Shown one piece after another: positions 55,304 to 64,000 of a DNA stretch of 64,000 nt. The first letter of the stretch is position 1. Every line of letters starts with the position of its first letter. Below the pieces are notes generated by a model. That model was not told the DNA's origin, did no database searches, and was given only the letters and a program-made list of their open reading frames with translations. This DNA comes from Pseudomonas kielensis (GTDB lineage Bacteria > Pseudomonadota > Gammaproteobacteria > Pseudomonadales > Pseudomonadaceae): positions 1-64,000 of the forward strand of contig NZ_JACMYG010000008.1 of the NCBI RefSeq assembly GCF_014236655.1, written 5' to 3'. The position numbers and the translations under genes are program-made.

Positions 55304-56058
55304 AGCGACTGCTGGTGATCGGCGTGGGTGCCGGCGACCCCGACTACATCACGATGCAGGCGGTCAAGGCATTGAACCGGGTCGATGTGTTTTTCCTGAT
55401 GGACAAGGGCCCGAGCAAGGACAGCCTGATCGACCTGCGGCGGGAAATCTGTGCCCGCTATATCAGTCAGCCGGGTTACCGCCTCGTCGAGGCCCACAGC
55501 CCGCAACGCAGGTCCGATGATCTCGACTACACCGCCAGTGTCCAGGCGCTCAATCAAGACAAACAGCAGGTGTTCGAACGCCTGATCAACGAGCACATGG
55601 CCGACGATGAATGCGCGGGGTTTCTGGTGTGGGGCGATCCGAGTTTGTACGACAGCACCCTGCGGATCCTGCAGGCCATTCTCGACGCGGGTCGCTGCAC
55701 CTTCGACTACGAGGTGATCCCCGGTATCAGCAGCGTCCAGGCCCTGGCCGCGCGGCACAAAGTGCCCTTGAACCGTATCGGCGGCGCCGTTGAGATCACC
55801 ACCGGGCGGCGCCTGGCCGCGGGGCAGGTAAGTACGGCCGACAGTCAGGTGGTGATGCTGGACGCGCAAGATGCCTACCAGCAGGTGGCCGATCGGGAGC
55901 TGCAGATTTACTGGGGCGCCTACCTGGGCACCGCGGATGAGATCCTCATCGCCGGTAAACTCAAGGACGTCGCCGACCAGATCGAGCGCGTCAGGAAGGC
56001 GGCGCGACACGCTAACGGCTGGATCATGGACACCTACCTGATCCGCAAACCCGACTAG
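55300..56058 (+). CDS. cobF: precorrin-6A synthase (deacetylating) CobF
   Basis: 252 residues. MKRLLVIGVGAGDPDYITMQAVKALNRVDVFFLMDKG is the start of the SAM-dependent tetrapyrrole methylase fold, with GFLVWGDPSLYDSTLRIL and YEVIPGISSVQALAARHKVPLNRIG typical of CobF. It methylates C1 and releases acetate in the aerobic cobalamin route. No other cob gene is adjacent, and I see no cobalamin riboswitch upstream. Confidence 0.9.
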   Translation: MKRLLVIGVGAGDPDYITMQAVKALNRVDVFFLMDKGPSKDSLIDLRREICARYISQPGYRLVEAHSPQRRSDDLDYTASVQALNQDKQQVFERLINEHMADDECAGFLVWGDPSLYDSTLRILQAILDAGRCTFDYEVIPGISSVQALAARHKVPLNRIGGAVEITTGRRLAAGQVSTADSQVVMLDAQDAYQQVADRELQIYWGAYLGTADEILIAGKLKDVADQIERVRKAARHANGWIMDTYLIRKPD

Positions 56059-56080
56059 TTCGCGCGCCCCGGCCAGGACG

Positions 56081-57418
56081 TCAGTAGACCCAGACTTCGA
56101 CCCGGCGATTCTTGATCCGGCCTTCGTCGTCACTGTTGGCGGCCACCGGCATCTGCGCACCAAAACCGCGAATGTCGCGCAGTACCACGCCGCTTTTCAC
56201 CAGTTCACGGCGCACCGCCATGGCCCGCAGCCTGGAGAGCAGGGCGGCGCGCTGCGGATCGGCCTTGGCGTCGCCGAATCCCACCAGGCTCACCTGCCTG
56301 TCGAGTTTGCCGTGCTGCCGGAGGTAGTCGAGTACCCGGGACAGATCCTGGCGTGCCTTGTTGTCGAGGCTGGCGCTGCCTTCCTCGAATCGAAAGTTGA
56401 CCGTCAGCCGTTGCGCCTTGGCTGCCAGCGCCTGATATCCCTCGGGCATCTGTCGGCTGGCCGTGACGTCCATGGCTTGCACGGTCTGCGCGACAAACCC
56501 GTTGGCGGCCACCAGCGCCTGGCCCTGGCGACTTTGGGCAAAATGCACCAGTGCCTCGGCCCAGGGATTTCGCGCGGTCGGTGGCACATACAAGTACAGC
56601 CGTCGCGACAGTGGATAGTCCTCGGTGGCGATCAGGCTGGTGAGTGGCAGCATGGGCTGCGAGTCACCGTCGACGATCGCCAGCGCCTTGGCCTGGCGCA
56701 CATAGGGCAGGCCGATGAAACCGATGCCTTGGCGGTCCTGGCTGACGGCGTCGGACAGTTGCTCACTGGATTCGAAGCGGCTTGCCGAGCCTGCGAGGGT
56801 CTTACCGCGGCTGCTGAGTACCAGGTCCTTGAAGGTGTCGTAGGTGCCCGACTGATCATCGCGCGCGTAGAGATGAATCGGGCCGCCGACACCGCCGAGT
56901 TCTTCCCAGGTGTGGATCTCGCCGCTGAAAATCCGTGCCAGTTGCTCGGTGTTCAACTGATTCAACGGGTTGTGCGGGTGCAGGATAATTGCCAGGCCGT
57001 CGATGGCGATCACCTGTTCGGCCGCAGGACTTTTCAGCTCGCCAAGGGCCTTCAGTGCCAACCGTTCGCTGTCCTTGATCGGGCGCGAAGACGCCGCCAG
57101 ATCGGCGCTGGAATGGTTAAGTGCGAGGAAGCCGGTGCTGGAGCCGTGGGCGGCGATGTCGATGATCACCGGTTGCCCTTGGGCCGTCTGGCCCACCAGC
57201 CGTTGTTCGTTGACGTTGTCCCGGGGTTCGCTGCGCACCTTGAGCAAGCCTTGCTCTTCCATCAAGCCCTTGGCCAGTGCCGGCCCCAGCGCCGCCCCTA
57301 TGGTGTTGGACCCCTGGATACGCAACACCACGCCGTTGGCGGTTAGCGGCAGCGCGGTGGCCAGGGCAGGTGGGGAGAGCAGGCTGCATAACAGCAGCGG
57401 CAACAGGGCACGCAACAT
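56081..57418 (-). CDS. periplasmic phosphate-binding-like domain fused to OmpA domain
   Basis: 445 residues. Signal peptide (MLRALLPLLLCSLLSPPALA), then a PstS-like periplasmic binding domain (VLRIQGSNTIGAALGPALAKGLMEEQG ... IHLYARDDQSGTYDTFKDLVLSSRG ... GIGFIGLPYV), and from about residue 335 an OmpA C-terminal peptidoglycan-binding domain (LTVNFRFEEGSASLDNKARQDLSRVLDYLRQHG ... NSDDEGRIKNRRVEVWVY). The fusion would tether a solute-binding module to the cell wall. No transporter genes are nearby. Function unknown. Confidence 0.88.
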   Translation of the reverse strand: MLRALLPLLLCSLLSPPALATALPLTANGVVLRIQGSNTIGAALGPALAKGLMEEQGLLKVRSEPRDNVNEQRLVGQTAQGQPVIIDIAAHGSSTGFLALNHSSADLAASSRPIKDSERLALKALGELKSPAAEQVIAIDGLAIILHPHNPLNQLNTEQLARIFSGEIHTWEELGGVGGPIHLYARDDQSGTYDTFKDLVLSSRGKTLAGSASRFESSEQLSDAVSQDRQGIGFIGLPYVRQAKALAIVDGDSQPMLPLTSLIATEDYPLSRRLYLYVPPTARNPWAEALVHFAQSRQGQALVAANGFVAQTVQAMDVTASRQMPEGYQALAAKAQRLTVNFRFEEGSASLDNKARQDLSRVLDYLRQHGKLDRQVSLVGFGDAKADPQRAALLSRLRAMAVRRELVKSGVVLRDIRGFGAQMPVAANSDDEGRIKNRRVEVWVY

Positions 57419-57497
57419 GGAGCCGGCACCTTTGGCGGGCGAGGGAGGTGCCGGGACATTAAGACATTCAGGTTACGCATATGTGACAGTGGGCGGC

Positions 57498-58310
57498 CTA
57501 GCTCAGCTCCAGCCAGATCGGCGCGTGGTCCGAAGGCTTTTCCATGGCGCGCAGGTCGTAGTCGACGCCGGCAGCCTTGATCCGTGGCAGCAAGCCTTGG
57601 GACGCCATGATCAGGTCGATGCGCAGGCCACGCTTGGGCTCGTCTTCAAAGCCGCGGCTGCGGTAGTCGAACCAGCTGAAGCGGTCGGCAACGTCCGGGT
57701 TGAGGTGACGGAAGCTGTCCACCAGGCCCCAATTCTTCAGGCGGGCCATCCACTCGCGCTCCTCCGGCAGGAAGCTGCACTTGCCGGTCTTCAGCCAGCG
57801 CTTCATGTTGTCCGGGCCGATACCGATGTCGCAGTCTTCCGGGGATATGTTCACATCGCCCATCACCACCAGCGCCTGATCGTTACTGAACTGGGTTTCC
57901 AGCAGGGTTTGCAGGTCGCTGTAGAACCGCGCCTTGGCGGGGAATTTGGTCGGGTGGTCGCGGCTTTCACCCTGTGGGAAATAGCCGTTCATGATGGTCA
58001 CCGGCGTCCCGTTGGCGTCGGCGAAGGTGCCCCAGATGAAGCGGCGCTGGGCATCGTCTTCATCGCTGGCAAAACCCTTGTGGACCTCCAGTGGTTCCTG
58101 GCGCGAGAGCAGGGCGACGCCGTAGTGACCTTTCTGCCCGTGGTAATACACGTGGTAGCCCAGCGCCTGGACTTCGGCGAGTGGGAACTGGTCGTCGTGG
58201 ACCTTGGTTTCCTGCAGGCCGATGACGTCCGGCTGGTGCTTCTCGATCAGTGCCTCCAATTGATGGGGGCGGGCGCGCAGGCCGTTGATGTTGAACGAGA
58301 CGATCTTCAT
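57498..58310 (-). CDS. xthA: exodeoxyribonuclease III
   Basis: 270 residues, expected length. [43 protein letters not shown] holds the metal-binding Glu (LQETK), with [22 protein letters not shown] and [10 protein letters not shown] completing the endonuclease/exonuclease/phosphatase fold. Repairs abasic sites and 3' blocks. AGGA lies before the ATG at 58310. Single gene. Confidence 0.95.
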   Translation of the reverse strand: MKIVSFNINGLRARPHQLEALIEKHQPDVIGLQETKVHDDQFPLAEVQALGYHVYYHGQKGHYGVALLSRQEPLEVHKGFASDEDDAQRRFIWGTFADANGTPVTIMNGYFPQGESRDHPTKFPAKARFYSDLQTLLETQFSNDQALVVMGDVNISPEDCDIGIGPDNMKRWLKTGKCSFLPEEREWMARLKNWGLVDSFRHLNPDVADRFSWFDYRSRGFEDEPKRGLRIDLIMASQGLLPRIKAAGVDYDLRAMEKPSDHAPIWLELS

Positions 58311-58485
58311 GGTCGGCAGTCCTGGCAAAACTGCGATGCTAGCTGACATGTAGGATCGGAGCCAGCGTGGCGGTAGTTCCTATGCGCTGCTAATGTCTGT
58401 TGGCGTGGGAACGAACACAGCATTGCAGGGCTCGTACTTACAAGGGCGAGGTCATTTGCGCCGAGCCCAGGGGAGATAAACCGTC

Positions 58486-59136
58486 ATGCCTGAAACATCG
58501 ACCGCCATCGCGGACATCCATCGGCTCGACAGCGGCTACTCGCGTGAAGCGCGTTCATTGCTGTACCAGGCCTACCGCCACGAACCCACCTTCAAGTTTC
58601 TTTTTGAGGCCGAGCGCCCGGGCTATGAGCAACGGGTACGGGCGACGGTGCGCGAACTGGTCAAGCAGCACTTTCTCCAGGACCTGCCCGCCATCGGCCT
58701 GCTGGTCAACGACCGTCTGATCGGCATCGCGCTGATTGCCCCGCCGCAGCGGCGCCTGGGCATTACCGAAAGCTGGGCCTGGCGCCTGCGCATGGTGCTG
58801 AGCACCGGTTTTCGCTGTACCCGGCGCTATCTGGACTATCACGCGGCCGTCGCCGCCTGTGTGCCCTCGGACTCGGTGCACGTGCTGCCGTTGCTGGGGA
58901 TTCATCCGCAATTCCAGGGCCAGCATTTCGGCGAGCAACTGCTGCAGGCTGTTCATAATTGGTGCGCGGTGGACGAGCATTCCCAGGGGGTGGTGCTCGA
59001 CACGGGGAACCCGCGTTATCTGGAGTTCTATAAGCGTCAGGGTTATGAGGAGATTGGAGAGGTGGCTGTAGGGCCTGTTCTGGAGCACGTGTTTTTCCAC
59101 GCCAATCCTCAGGTGTTACATAGCGCAACAGCCTGA
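58486..59136 (+). CDS. GNAT-family N-acetyltransferase
   Basis: 216 residues. GNAT core near residues 130-160: VHVLPLLGIHPQFQGQHFGEQLLQAVHNWCAVDEHSQGVVLDTGNPRYLEFYKRQGYEEIGEV. GGGAG is upstream of the ATG. The leader (58428-58468) can pair GGGCTCG with CGAGCCC just before the ribosome-binding site. Substrate unknown. Located 65 bp before tamA but separated by two hairpins. Confidence 0.85.
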   Translation: MPETSTAIADIHRLDSGYSREARSLLYQAYRHEPTFKFLFEAERPGYEQRVRATVRELVKQHFLQDLPAIGLLVNDRLIGIALIAPPQRRLGITESWAWRLRMVLSTGFRCTRRYLDYHAAVAACVPSDSVHVLPLLGIHPQFQGQHFGEQLLQAVHNWCAVDEHSQGVVLDTGNPRYLEFYKRQGYEEIGEVAVGPVLEHVFFHANPQVLHSATA

Positions 59137-59138
59137 GG

Positions 59139-59190
59139 GCGAACTTTTGTTCAGAATGTTCGCTCTATCACGCTCCCAAGCTCGTGATAG
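59139..59190. other. two tandem hairpins before tamA
   Basis: Arms GCGAAC / GTTCGC (59139-59163) and CTATCACG / CGTGATAG (59165-59190) lie between the GNAT stop and the tamA start. The second ends 12 bp before the tamA ATG, close to its ribosome-binding region. No T-tract. Confidence 0.5.
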
Positions 59191-59201
59191 CATCCGCGCC
59201 T

Positions 59202-60929
59202 ATGAAGTTTCCAGGAAGATTTACCAGTAGCGTGCTCATGCTGATCAGCAGCGCAGCCGCCCTGGCGCAAAGTGAATTGGACGTCAGGATCAAACCGTCC
59301 AATGACCAGCTGAAGGCCAACATCGAAGGCTATATCGGCGATCTCGGTGAACGCGATGAAGAAGCGCTGTTGCGCTTCAGTCGCGGGGCCGAGGAGCAGG
59401 CGCGCAAGGCTGCCCAGGCCTTGGGTTACTACCAGCCGCAGATCGAAAGCGAAGTCAAAGACGGCAAGTCACCCCGGCTGGTGTTGAACATCGACCCCGG
59501 CGAACCGGTGCGCCTGCGCTATGTGACCATTCAGATCCTGGGGCCGGCCGCGTCCCTCAAGTCCTTTCGTGTGCCCCAGAGCGACGTGCTCAAGCCCGGT
59601 GCTGTGCTCAACCACGGCCACTACGAAGACGCCAAGCGGCTGATCCAGAACCAGGCCTCGCGCTTCGGCTTTTTCAGTGGTCGCTTTACCAGCCAGAAAC
59701 TCGCGGTAGACCCTCGGGCCGGCGTCGCCGACATCGAGCTGGTCTATGACAGCGGCCCTCGTTATGCGTTGGGCAAGGTCAGCTTTACCGGCGATACGCC
59801 CTTCGACGAAGACCTGCTGCAACGCATGGTGCCGTTTAACAGTGGCGCCCCCTATGATTCCGAGCTGATCGCCGAGCTCAACCAGGCCCTGCAGTCGTCG
59901 GGCTATTTCGAGTCAGTGCGGGTGGATGCCACGCCGACCACCGCCGCCAACGATGTGATTCCCGTGGCTGTCACCCTCGTCACCCGCAAACCCCGGACCA
60001 TGGGCCTGGGCTTGGGTTATTCCACGGACGTCGGGCCGCGGGCCAAGGCCAACTGGACCCGGCACTGGGTCAACCCCGAAGGCCACAGTTATGGTTGGGA
60101 GGCCGAACTCTCCGAACCACGGCAAAACGTCGGCCTGTGGTACGACGTGCCGCTGGACCCACCGCTGACCGATAAACTGCGGTTTGCCGGGGGTTACCAA
60201 TATGAAGAACTGGCCAACACCGACAGCTTGAGCAAACTGCTGACCCTGGGCCCGGAATGGCACAGCAAGCTACCCAGCGGCTGGCAACGGGTGATTTCGT
60301 TGAAATGGCAGCACGAGGAATATCGCCTGGGTGATGACTCGGGGATCAGTAACCTGTTGATGCCGGGCGTGAGCTATTCCTACCTGCGCAGTGACAACCG
60401 GATCGATCCCCACAACGGCTATCGCCTGCAATTCGACAGCAAGGTGGCCAAGGAAGGGCTGGGCTCGGACAACAACCTGTTGTACGGCACTGCCCTGGTC
60501 AAGGGCCTGACCACGGTGCTGGACAACCACCGGTTCCTGGCGCGTGCGCAGATCGGTGGTTCGGCCACCAATGGCTACAAATCCATTCCGCCCTCGCTGC
60601 GCTTCTTTGCCGGTGGTGACCAGAGCGTGCGCGGTTATGACTACCAGAGCCTGTCGCCGGAAAACTCCGATGGCGACCGCGTGGGTGGACGCTACATGGT
60701 CTCCGGTAGCGTGGAGTACCAATACTCGGTTGCCGAAAAATGGCGGGTCGCGACGTTTGTCGACCAGGGCAACTCGTTCAACGACTTCGAACTGCCGAAC
60801 CTCAAGACCGGGGTCGGCATGGGCGTGCGCTGGGTGTCGCCAGTCGGCCCGATCCGTCTCGACCTGGCCCATGCGCTGGATGACCCCGGCGGTATTCGTC
60901 TGCACTTTTCCATGGGGCCTGAGCTGTGA
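59202..60929 (+). CDS. tamA: autotransporter/translocation assembly factor TamA
   Basis: 575 residues, the usual size for TamA. Signal peptide (MKFPGRFTSSVLMLISSAAALA), then POTRA domains (about 25-260; ELDVRIKPSNDQLKANIEGYIGDLGERDEEALLRF ... PFDEDLLQRMVPFNSGAPYDSELIAELNQALQSSGYFESV) and a 16-strand BamA-like beta-barrel with RFFAGGDQSVRGYDYQSLSP, the conserved VRGY lid motif, ending in LHFSMGPEL. ATG at 59202. It forms the outer-membrane half of the TAM complex. Its TGA overlaps the tamB start. Confidence 0.95.
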   Translation: MKFPGRFTSSVLMLISSAAALAQSELDVRIKPSNDQLKANIEGYIGDLGERDEEALLRFSRGAEEQARKAAQALGYYQPQIESEVKDGKSPRLVLNIDPGEPVRLRYVTIQILGPAASLKSFRVPQSDVLKPGAVLNHGHYEDAKRLIQNQASRFGFFSGRFTSQKLAVDPRAGVADIELVYDSGPRYALGKVSFTGDTPFDEDLLQRMVPFNSGAPYDSELIAELNQALQSSGYFESVRVDATPTTAANDVIPVAVTLVTRKPRTMGLGLGYSTDVGPRAKANWTRHWVNPEGHSYGWEAELSEPRQNVGLWYDVPLDPPLTDKLRFAGGYQYEELANTDSLSKLLTLGPEWHSKLPSGWQRVISLKWQHEEYRLGDDSGISNLLMPGVSYSYLRSDNRIDPHNGYRLQFDSKVAKEGLGSDNNLLYGTALVKGLTTVLDNHRFLARAQIGGSATNGYKSIPPSLRFFAGGDQSVRGYDYQSLSPENSDGDRVGGRYMVSGSVEYQYSVAEKWRVATFVDQGNSFNDFELPNLKTGVGMGVRWVSPVGPIRLDLAHALDDPGGIRLHFSMGPEL

Positions 60930-63900
60930 AGCGTGGTTTGAAAATAGCGTTGCTGGCAGTGCTGTCACTGGTGGTGCTGGTGCTGCTGGCGGTAGTGAGC
61001 CTGTTGGGCACACAGGCCGGTAGCCGTTGGGCGCTGAGTCAGGTACCGGGTTTGACCCTGGAGAATTTTCAGGGCCGCCTGGCCGGCCAGTGGAGTGCCG
61101 ATCACCTGCTGTGGCAGCAGGGCGAGGACCGGGTCGAGCTGATCAAGCCAGTGTTGGCCTGGTCGCCGCTGTGCCTGACGCGCATGACCCTGTGCATCGA
61201 GCAATTGAAGGCCGAGCAGGTGGTCCTGCAGTTTGCGCCGAGTACAGAGCCAAGCAGCGGGCCGATCAGCTTGCCGGAGTTGAAACTGCCGCTGGCGATC
61301 GAACTGGGTGAGGTGCGAATCGGTAGCCTGCTGCTGGACGGCAGCGAGCAGCTCAAGGACCTGCAACTGGTGGCGTACTGGACGGCGCAAGGGTTGCAGA
61401 TCGATTCGTTACACCTGCAACGTGATGACCTGCGCCTGGAACTGTCCGGGCTGCTGCAGCCGAACGGCAACTGGCCGCTGAGTGCCAGCGGCAATCTCAG
61501 CGTGCCGATACCCGGTAACACGCCCTTGGCACTGACGCTGAAAGTCGATGGCGACCTGCTGCAAACCCTCAACCTGAAGGCCGACAGCAGTGGTTATCTG
61601 CAGGGCCACTTGAGCGGCGAGCTGCAACCGCTGGCCGACAACCTGCCGGCCAAGGTGCGCATCACCGCCGATGGTTTCAAAGCCAGTGCCGACCTGCCGG
61701 ACACCCTGCAACTCAATCAGCTTGAACTCAGCGGTAGCGGTGACCTGAAGAGCGGCTACCAACTGTTGGGCAAGGCCAGCTTGCCAGCCGAGGACGGGCC
61801 GGTGGCCTTGCTGTTGCAAGGCAAGGTCGATGCCAAGGGGGCGCAGATCGCCGGGCTGGACCTTAACGCCAACGATCAGCAAAGTCTCAAGCTGACTGGC
61901 CAGGTCGATTGGTCTGACGGTCTGGTGGCCGAGGCGAAGATCGACTGGCTGGACTTCCCCTGGCACCGTTTGTATCCGCTGATCGACGAGCCCGACGTGG
62001 CGCTGCGCAGCTTCAACGGTGAGGTGGCGTACCGCGACGGTAACTACCTGGGTAACTTCAAGGCAGCACTGGACGGCCCCGCCGGGGCCTTCAGCCTGAG
62101 CAGCCCGTTCAGTGGCGACCTGACGCAAATCTTCCTGCCGCAACTGCAGTTGGTCGCCGGGCAGGGCAAGGCCGCCGGGCATTTGAACCTGAAGTTTGCC
62201 GACGGCATTGCCTGGGACACCGCGCTGGACCTGTCGGCGATCAACCCGGCGTACTGGCTGGCGGAGCTGCCGGGCACCCTGGCCGGGCCGTTGCGCAGCA
62301 AGGGCGAGATGCGCAATGAACAACTGAGCCTGAGTGCCGACCTCGACCTCAAGGGCAAACTGCGTGGCCAGCCTGCGGTGCTGCAAGCCAAGGCCGACGG
62401 CGCGGGCGAGCGCTGGAACCTCAGCGCCTTGCAGATCCGCCTGGGTGAAAACCGCATCGATGGCAGCGCCAGCCTGCAGCAAACACTCAGCGGCCAGCTC
62501 GACATCAAGGCTCCGCGCCTGGCCCAGTTGTGGCCGCAGTTGCGCGGCCAGCTCAATGGCCGGCTCGACGTCGCAGGCACATTGCAGGCGCCCCAGGGCA
62601 AGCTCGCCCTGCAGGGCGTGCAGTTGGCCCTGGCTGACAATCGCCTGAAAAGCCTCAACCTCGACGCCACCCTCGACAGCGCACAACGGGCGCAGATCGA
62701 CCTCAAGGGCAGCGGCATTGCGGTCGGCGACAACCAGTTGGGCACCCTGACGGCCACTGGCACGGGCACCCTCAAGCAGCAGACGCTAGAACTGGACCTG
62801 CAAGGCCCATTGGTGAAACTGGCGCTGGGCCTGGACGGCAACCTGGATCAAGGCAACTGGCGTGGACGCTTGGCCAGCGGCGACATTCAGGCCGGTGGCC
62901 AGGACTGGAAGCTGCAGAGTCCGGCGAAGATCGAACGCCTGGCCGATGGCAAGCTGACCTTCGGCGCCCACTGCTGGATGTCCGGCCCTGCCAGTTTGTG
63001 TGGCGAGGATCAGCGCCTGATGCCCGAGCCGAAACTGCGCTATCACCTCAAGCAATTCCCAATCGACAGCCTGGCGCAATGGCTGCCCAAGGATTTCGCC
63101 TGGCAGGGCACGCTCAACGCCGATGTGCAACTGGACCTGCCGGCCAGCGGGCCGAAAGGCCAGGTGCTGGTGGATGCCAGCGGCGGCACTTTGCGCATGA
63201 AGGACAAGGATCAATGGCTGGATTTCCCCTACCAGACGCTGAAACTCACCAGCACCCTCAACCCCAAGCGCATCGACACCCAACTGAATTTTGTCGGCGG
63301 CAAGCTGGGCGAGCTGATGGTGCAGGCGCAGATCAATCCGCTGCCTAAAAACAAACCCCTGAGTGGGTCCTTTCGCCTCAGTGGGCTGGACCTCTCGGTG
63401 GCGCGGCCGTTCGTGCCAATGGTCGAGAAACTGGCCGGCCGCCTGAACGGCAGCGGCACGTTGTCCGGCGGGCTGCTGGCGCCCCAGGTCAACGGCAACC
63501 TGGCCTTGAGCGAGGGTGAGATTTCCGGGCCGCAGCTGCCGACCGGGTTCGAGGCCTTGCAGTTGCAGGCACAGATTGCCGGTGAAAGCGTGCAACTCAA
63601 CGGCAACTGGAAAAGCGGCAAAAGCGGGCAGGGCAGCCTCATGGGCCAGGTGGACTGGGGGCAGGCGCTGGTGGTCGACCTCAGCGTGCGGGGCAGCCAA
63701 CTGCCGGTGAGCGTCGAACCCTACGCGGCCCTGGAAGTGGCGCCGGACCTTAAGATCTCGATCAAGGACGACAAGCTGGCGATCACCGGCAAGGTGCACG
63801 TGCCCAAGGGCGAGATCACCGTGCGCGAGTTGCCGCCATCGACGGTCAAGGTCTCCGATGACACGGTGATCGTTGGGTACCAGACCGAAGAGGGCAAGGC

Positions 63901-64000
63901 ACCGCTGGCCATGGCCATGGATGTCGAAGTGATCGTGGGCGAAGACCGGCTCAGCTTTGCCGGTTTTGGCCTGACCGCCAACGTCAAGGGGCATGTGCAT
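60926..64000 (+). CDS. tamB: translocation and assembly module protein TamB (partial, 3' end outside window)
   Basis: 1025 codons without a stop, continuing beyond the window. It starts with GTG inside the tamA stop (GTGA) and reads VKRGLKIALLAVLSLVVLVLLAVVSLL, an N-terminal inner-membrane anchor, followed by AsmA/DUF490-like repeats rich in LKGKLRGQ, LSGQLDIKAPRLAQLWPQL and NGRLDVAGTLQAPQGKLALQG. This periplasm-spanning beta-groove protein links TamA to the inner membrane and helps phospholipid and adhesin transport. The C-terminal DUF490 domain is partly present (IKDDKLAITGKVHVPKGEITVRELPPSTVKVSDD). Confidence 0.93.
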   Translation, partial: MKRGLKIALLAVLSLVVLVLLAVVSLLGTQAGSRWALSQVPGLTLENFQGRLAGQWSADHLLWQQGEDRVELIKPVLAWSPLCLTRMTLCIEQLKAEQVVLQFAPSTEPSSGPISLPELKLPLAIELGEVRIGSLLLDGSEQLKDLQLVAYWTAQGLQIDSLHLQRDDLRLELSGLLQPNGNWPLSASGNLSVPIPGNTPLALTLKVDGDLLQTLNLKADSSGYLQGHLSGELQPLADNLPAKVRITADGFKASADLPDTLQLNQLELSGSGDLKSGYQLLGKASLPAEDGPVALLLQGKVDAKGAQIAGLDLNANDQQSLKLTGQVDWSDGLVAEAKIDWLDFPWHRLYPLIDEPDVALRSFNGEVAYRDGNYLGNFKAALDGPAGAFSLSSPFSGDLTQIFLPQLQLVAGQGKAAGHLNLKFADGIAWDTALDLSAINPAYWLAELPGTLAGPLRSKGEMRNEQLSLSADLDLKGKLRGQPAVLQAKADGAGERWNLSALQIRLGENRIDGSASLQQTLSGQLDIKAPRLAQLWPQLRGQLNGRLDVAGTLQAPQGKLALQGVQLALADNRLKSLNLDATLDSAQRAQIDLKGSGIAVGDNQLGTLTATGTGTLKQQTLELDLQGPLVKLALGLDGNLDQGNWRGRLASGDIQAGGQDWKLQSPAKIERLADGKLTFGAHCWMSGPASLCGEDQRLMPEPKLRYHLKQFPIDSLAQWLPKDFAWQGTLNADVQLDLPASGPKGQVLVDASGGTLRMKDKDQWLDFPYQTLKLTSTLNPKRIDTQLNFVGGKLGELMVQAQINPLPKNKPLSGSFRLSGLDLSVARPFVPMVEKLAGRLNGSGTLSGGLLAPQVNGNLALSEGEISGPQLPTGFEALQLQAQIAGESVQLNGNWKSGKSGQGSLMGQVDWGQALVVDLSVRGSQLPVSVEPYAALEVAPDLKISIKDDKLAITGKVHVPKGEITVRELPPSTVKVSDDTVIVGYQTEEGKAPLAMAMDVEVIVGEDRLSFAGFGLTANVKGHVH

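Overview
The window is a 64 kb stretch of a GC-rich gammaproteobacterial chromosome, almost certainly a fluorescent-group Pseudomonas. The support is: divergent puu/pot-type polyamine genes close to those of P. aeruginosa; a dhcA-dhcB-atoB operon with its LysR gene; Pseudomonas-type REP elements (GTGGGAGCGGGC...); families typical of the genus (DUF2388, DUF3087); and chromosomal polB, tamAB and xthA. I see no integrase, insertion sequence, prophage, CRISPR array, rRNA or tRNA. The content is mostly core or soft-core; the rhs gene is the clearest accessory piece.

Layout. 1-5 kb: a small membrane protein, an unknown lipoprotein, and a pqiA-pqiA-pqiB-pqiC envelope lipid-transport operon on the minus strand. 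5-9 kb: a CBS-domain protein, a small conserved protein, a 600 bp gap with a striking palindrome, and DNA polymerase II. 9-20.5 kb: a polyamine island. On the minus strand are puuD and the ABC transporter potG-potH-potI-potF; divergently on the plus strand are puuA, puuC, puuB, puuR and a trmK-like methyltransferase. Together these import putrescine or other polyamines, gamma-glutamylate, oxidise and dehydrogenate them, then remove the glutamyl group to yield GABA or homologues, with PuuR as sensor-repressor. 20.5-30.4 kb: small envelope proteins, acetyltransferases, a PAS-PAS-GAF-GGDEF-EAL protein, an RNA methyltransferase, a DJ-1/PfpI protein, cytochrome b561 with a YceI protein, ThpR and PpnN. 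30.7-35.6 kb: a nitrilase-family amidase with a second polyamine-binding protein, then two divergent L,D-transpeptidases.

35.9-42.3 kb: an AzlCD amino-acid exporter, then a minus-strand basic/polar amino-acid ABC system (binding protein, two permeases, ATPase) with an embedded M14 aspartoacylase-like enzyme and an RpiR regulator. 42.4-48.3 kb: assorted membrane and hypothetical genes with a LysR/EamA divergent pair. 48.3-52 kb: dhcAB-atoB (dehydrocarnitine/acetoacetate CoA transfer and thiolysis) with a divergent LysR regulator. 52-54 kb: an orphan, degenerate Rhs protein. 54-58.3 kb: a helix-hairpin-helix protein, a divergent histidine phosphatase overlapping cobF, a PstS-OmpA fusion and exonuclease III. 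58.4-64 kb: a GNAT enzyme and tamA-tamB, with tamB running off the window end.

The most interesting items are a well-formed candidate small RNA on the minus strand at about 22.45-22.59 kb, the palindrome upstream of polB that can be read as a symmetric promoter, the Rhs protein that has lost both aspartates of its self-cleavage motif, a (TTACGGG)5 tandem repeat, a possible sigma-54 promoter before puuA, and the histidine phosphatase fused by overlap to cobF. I do not see a clearly new multi-gene defence or secretion system.
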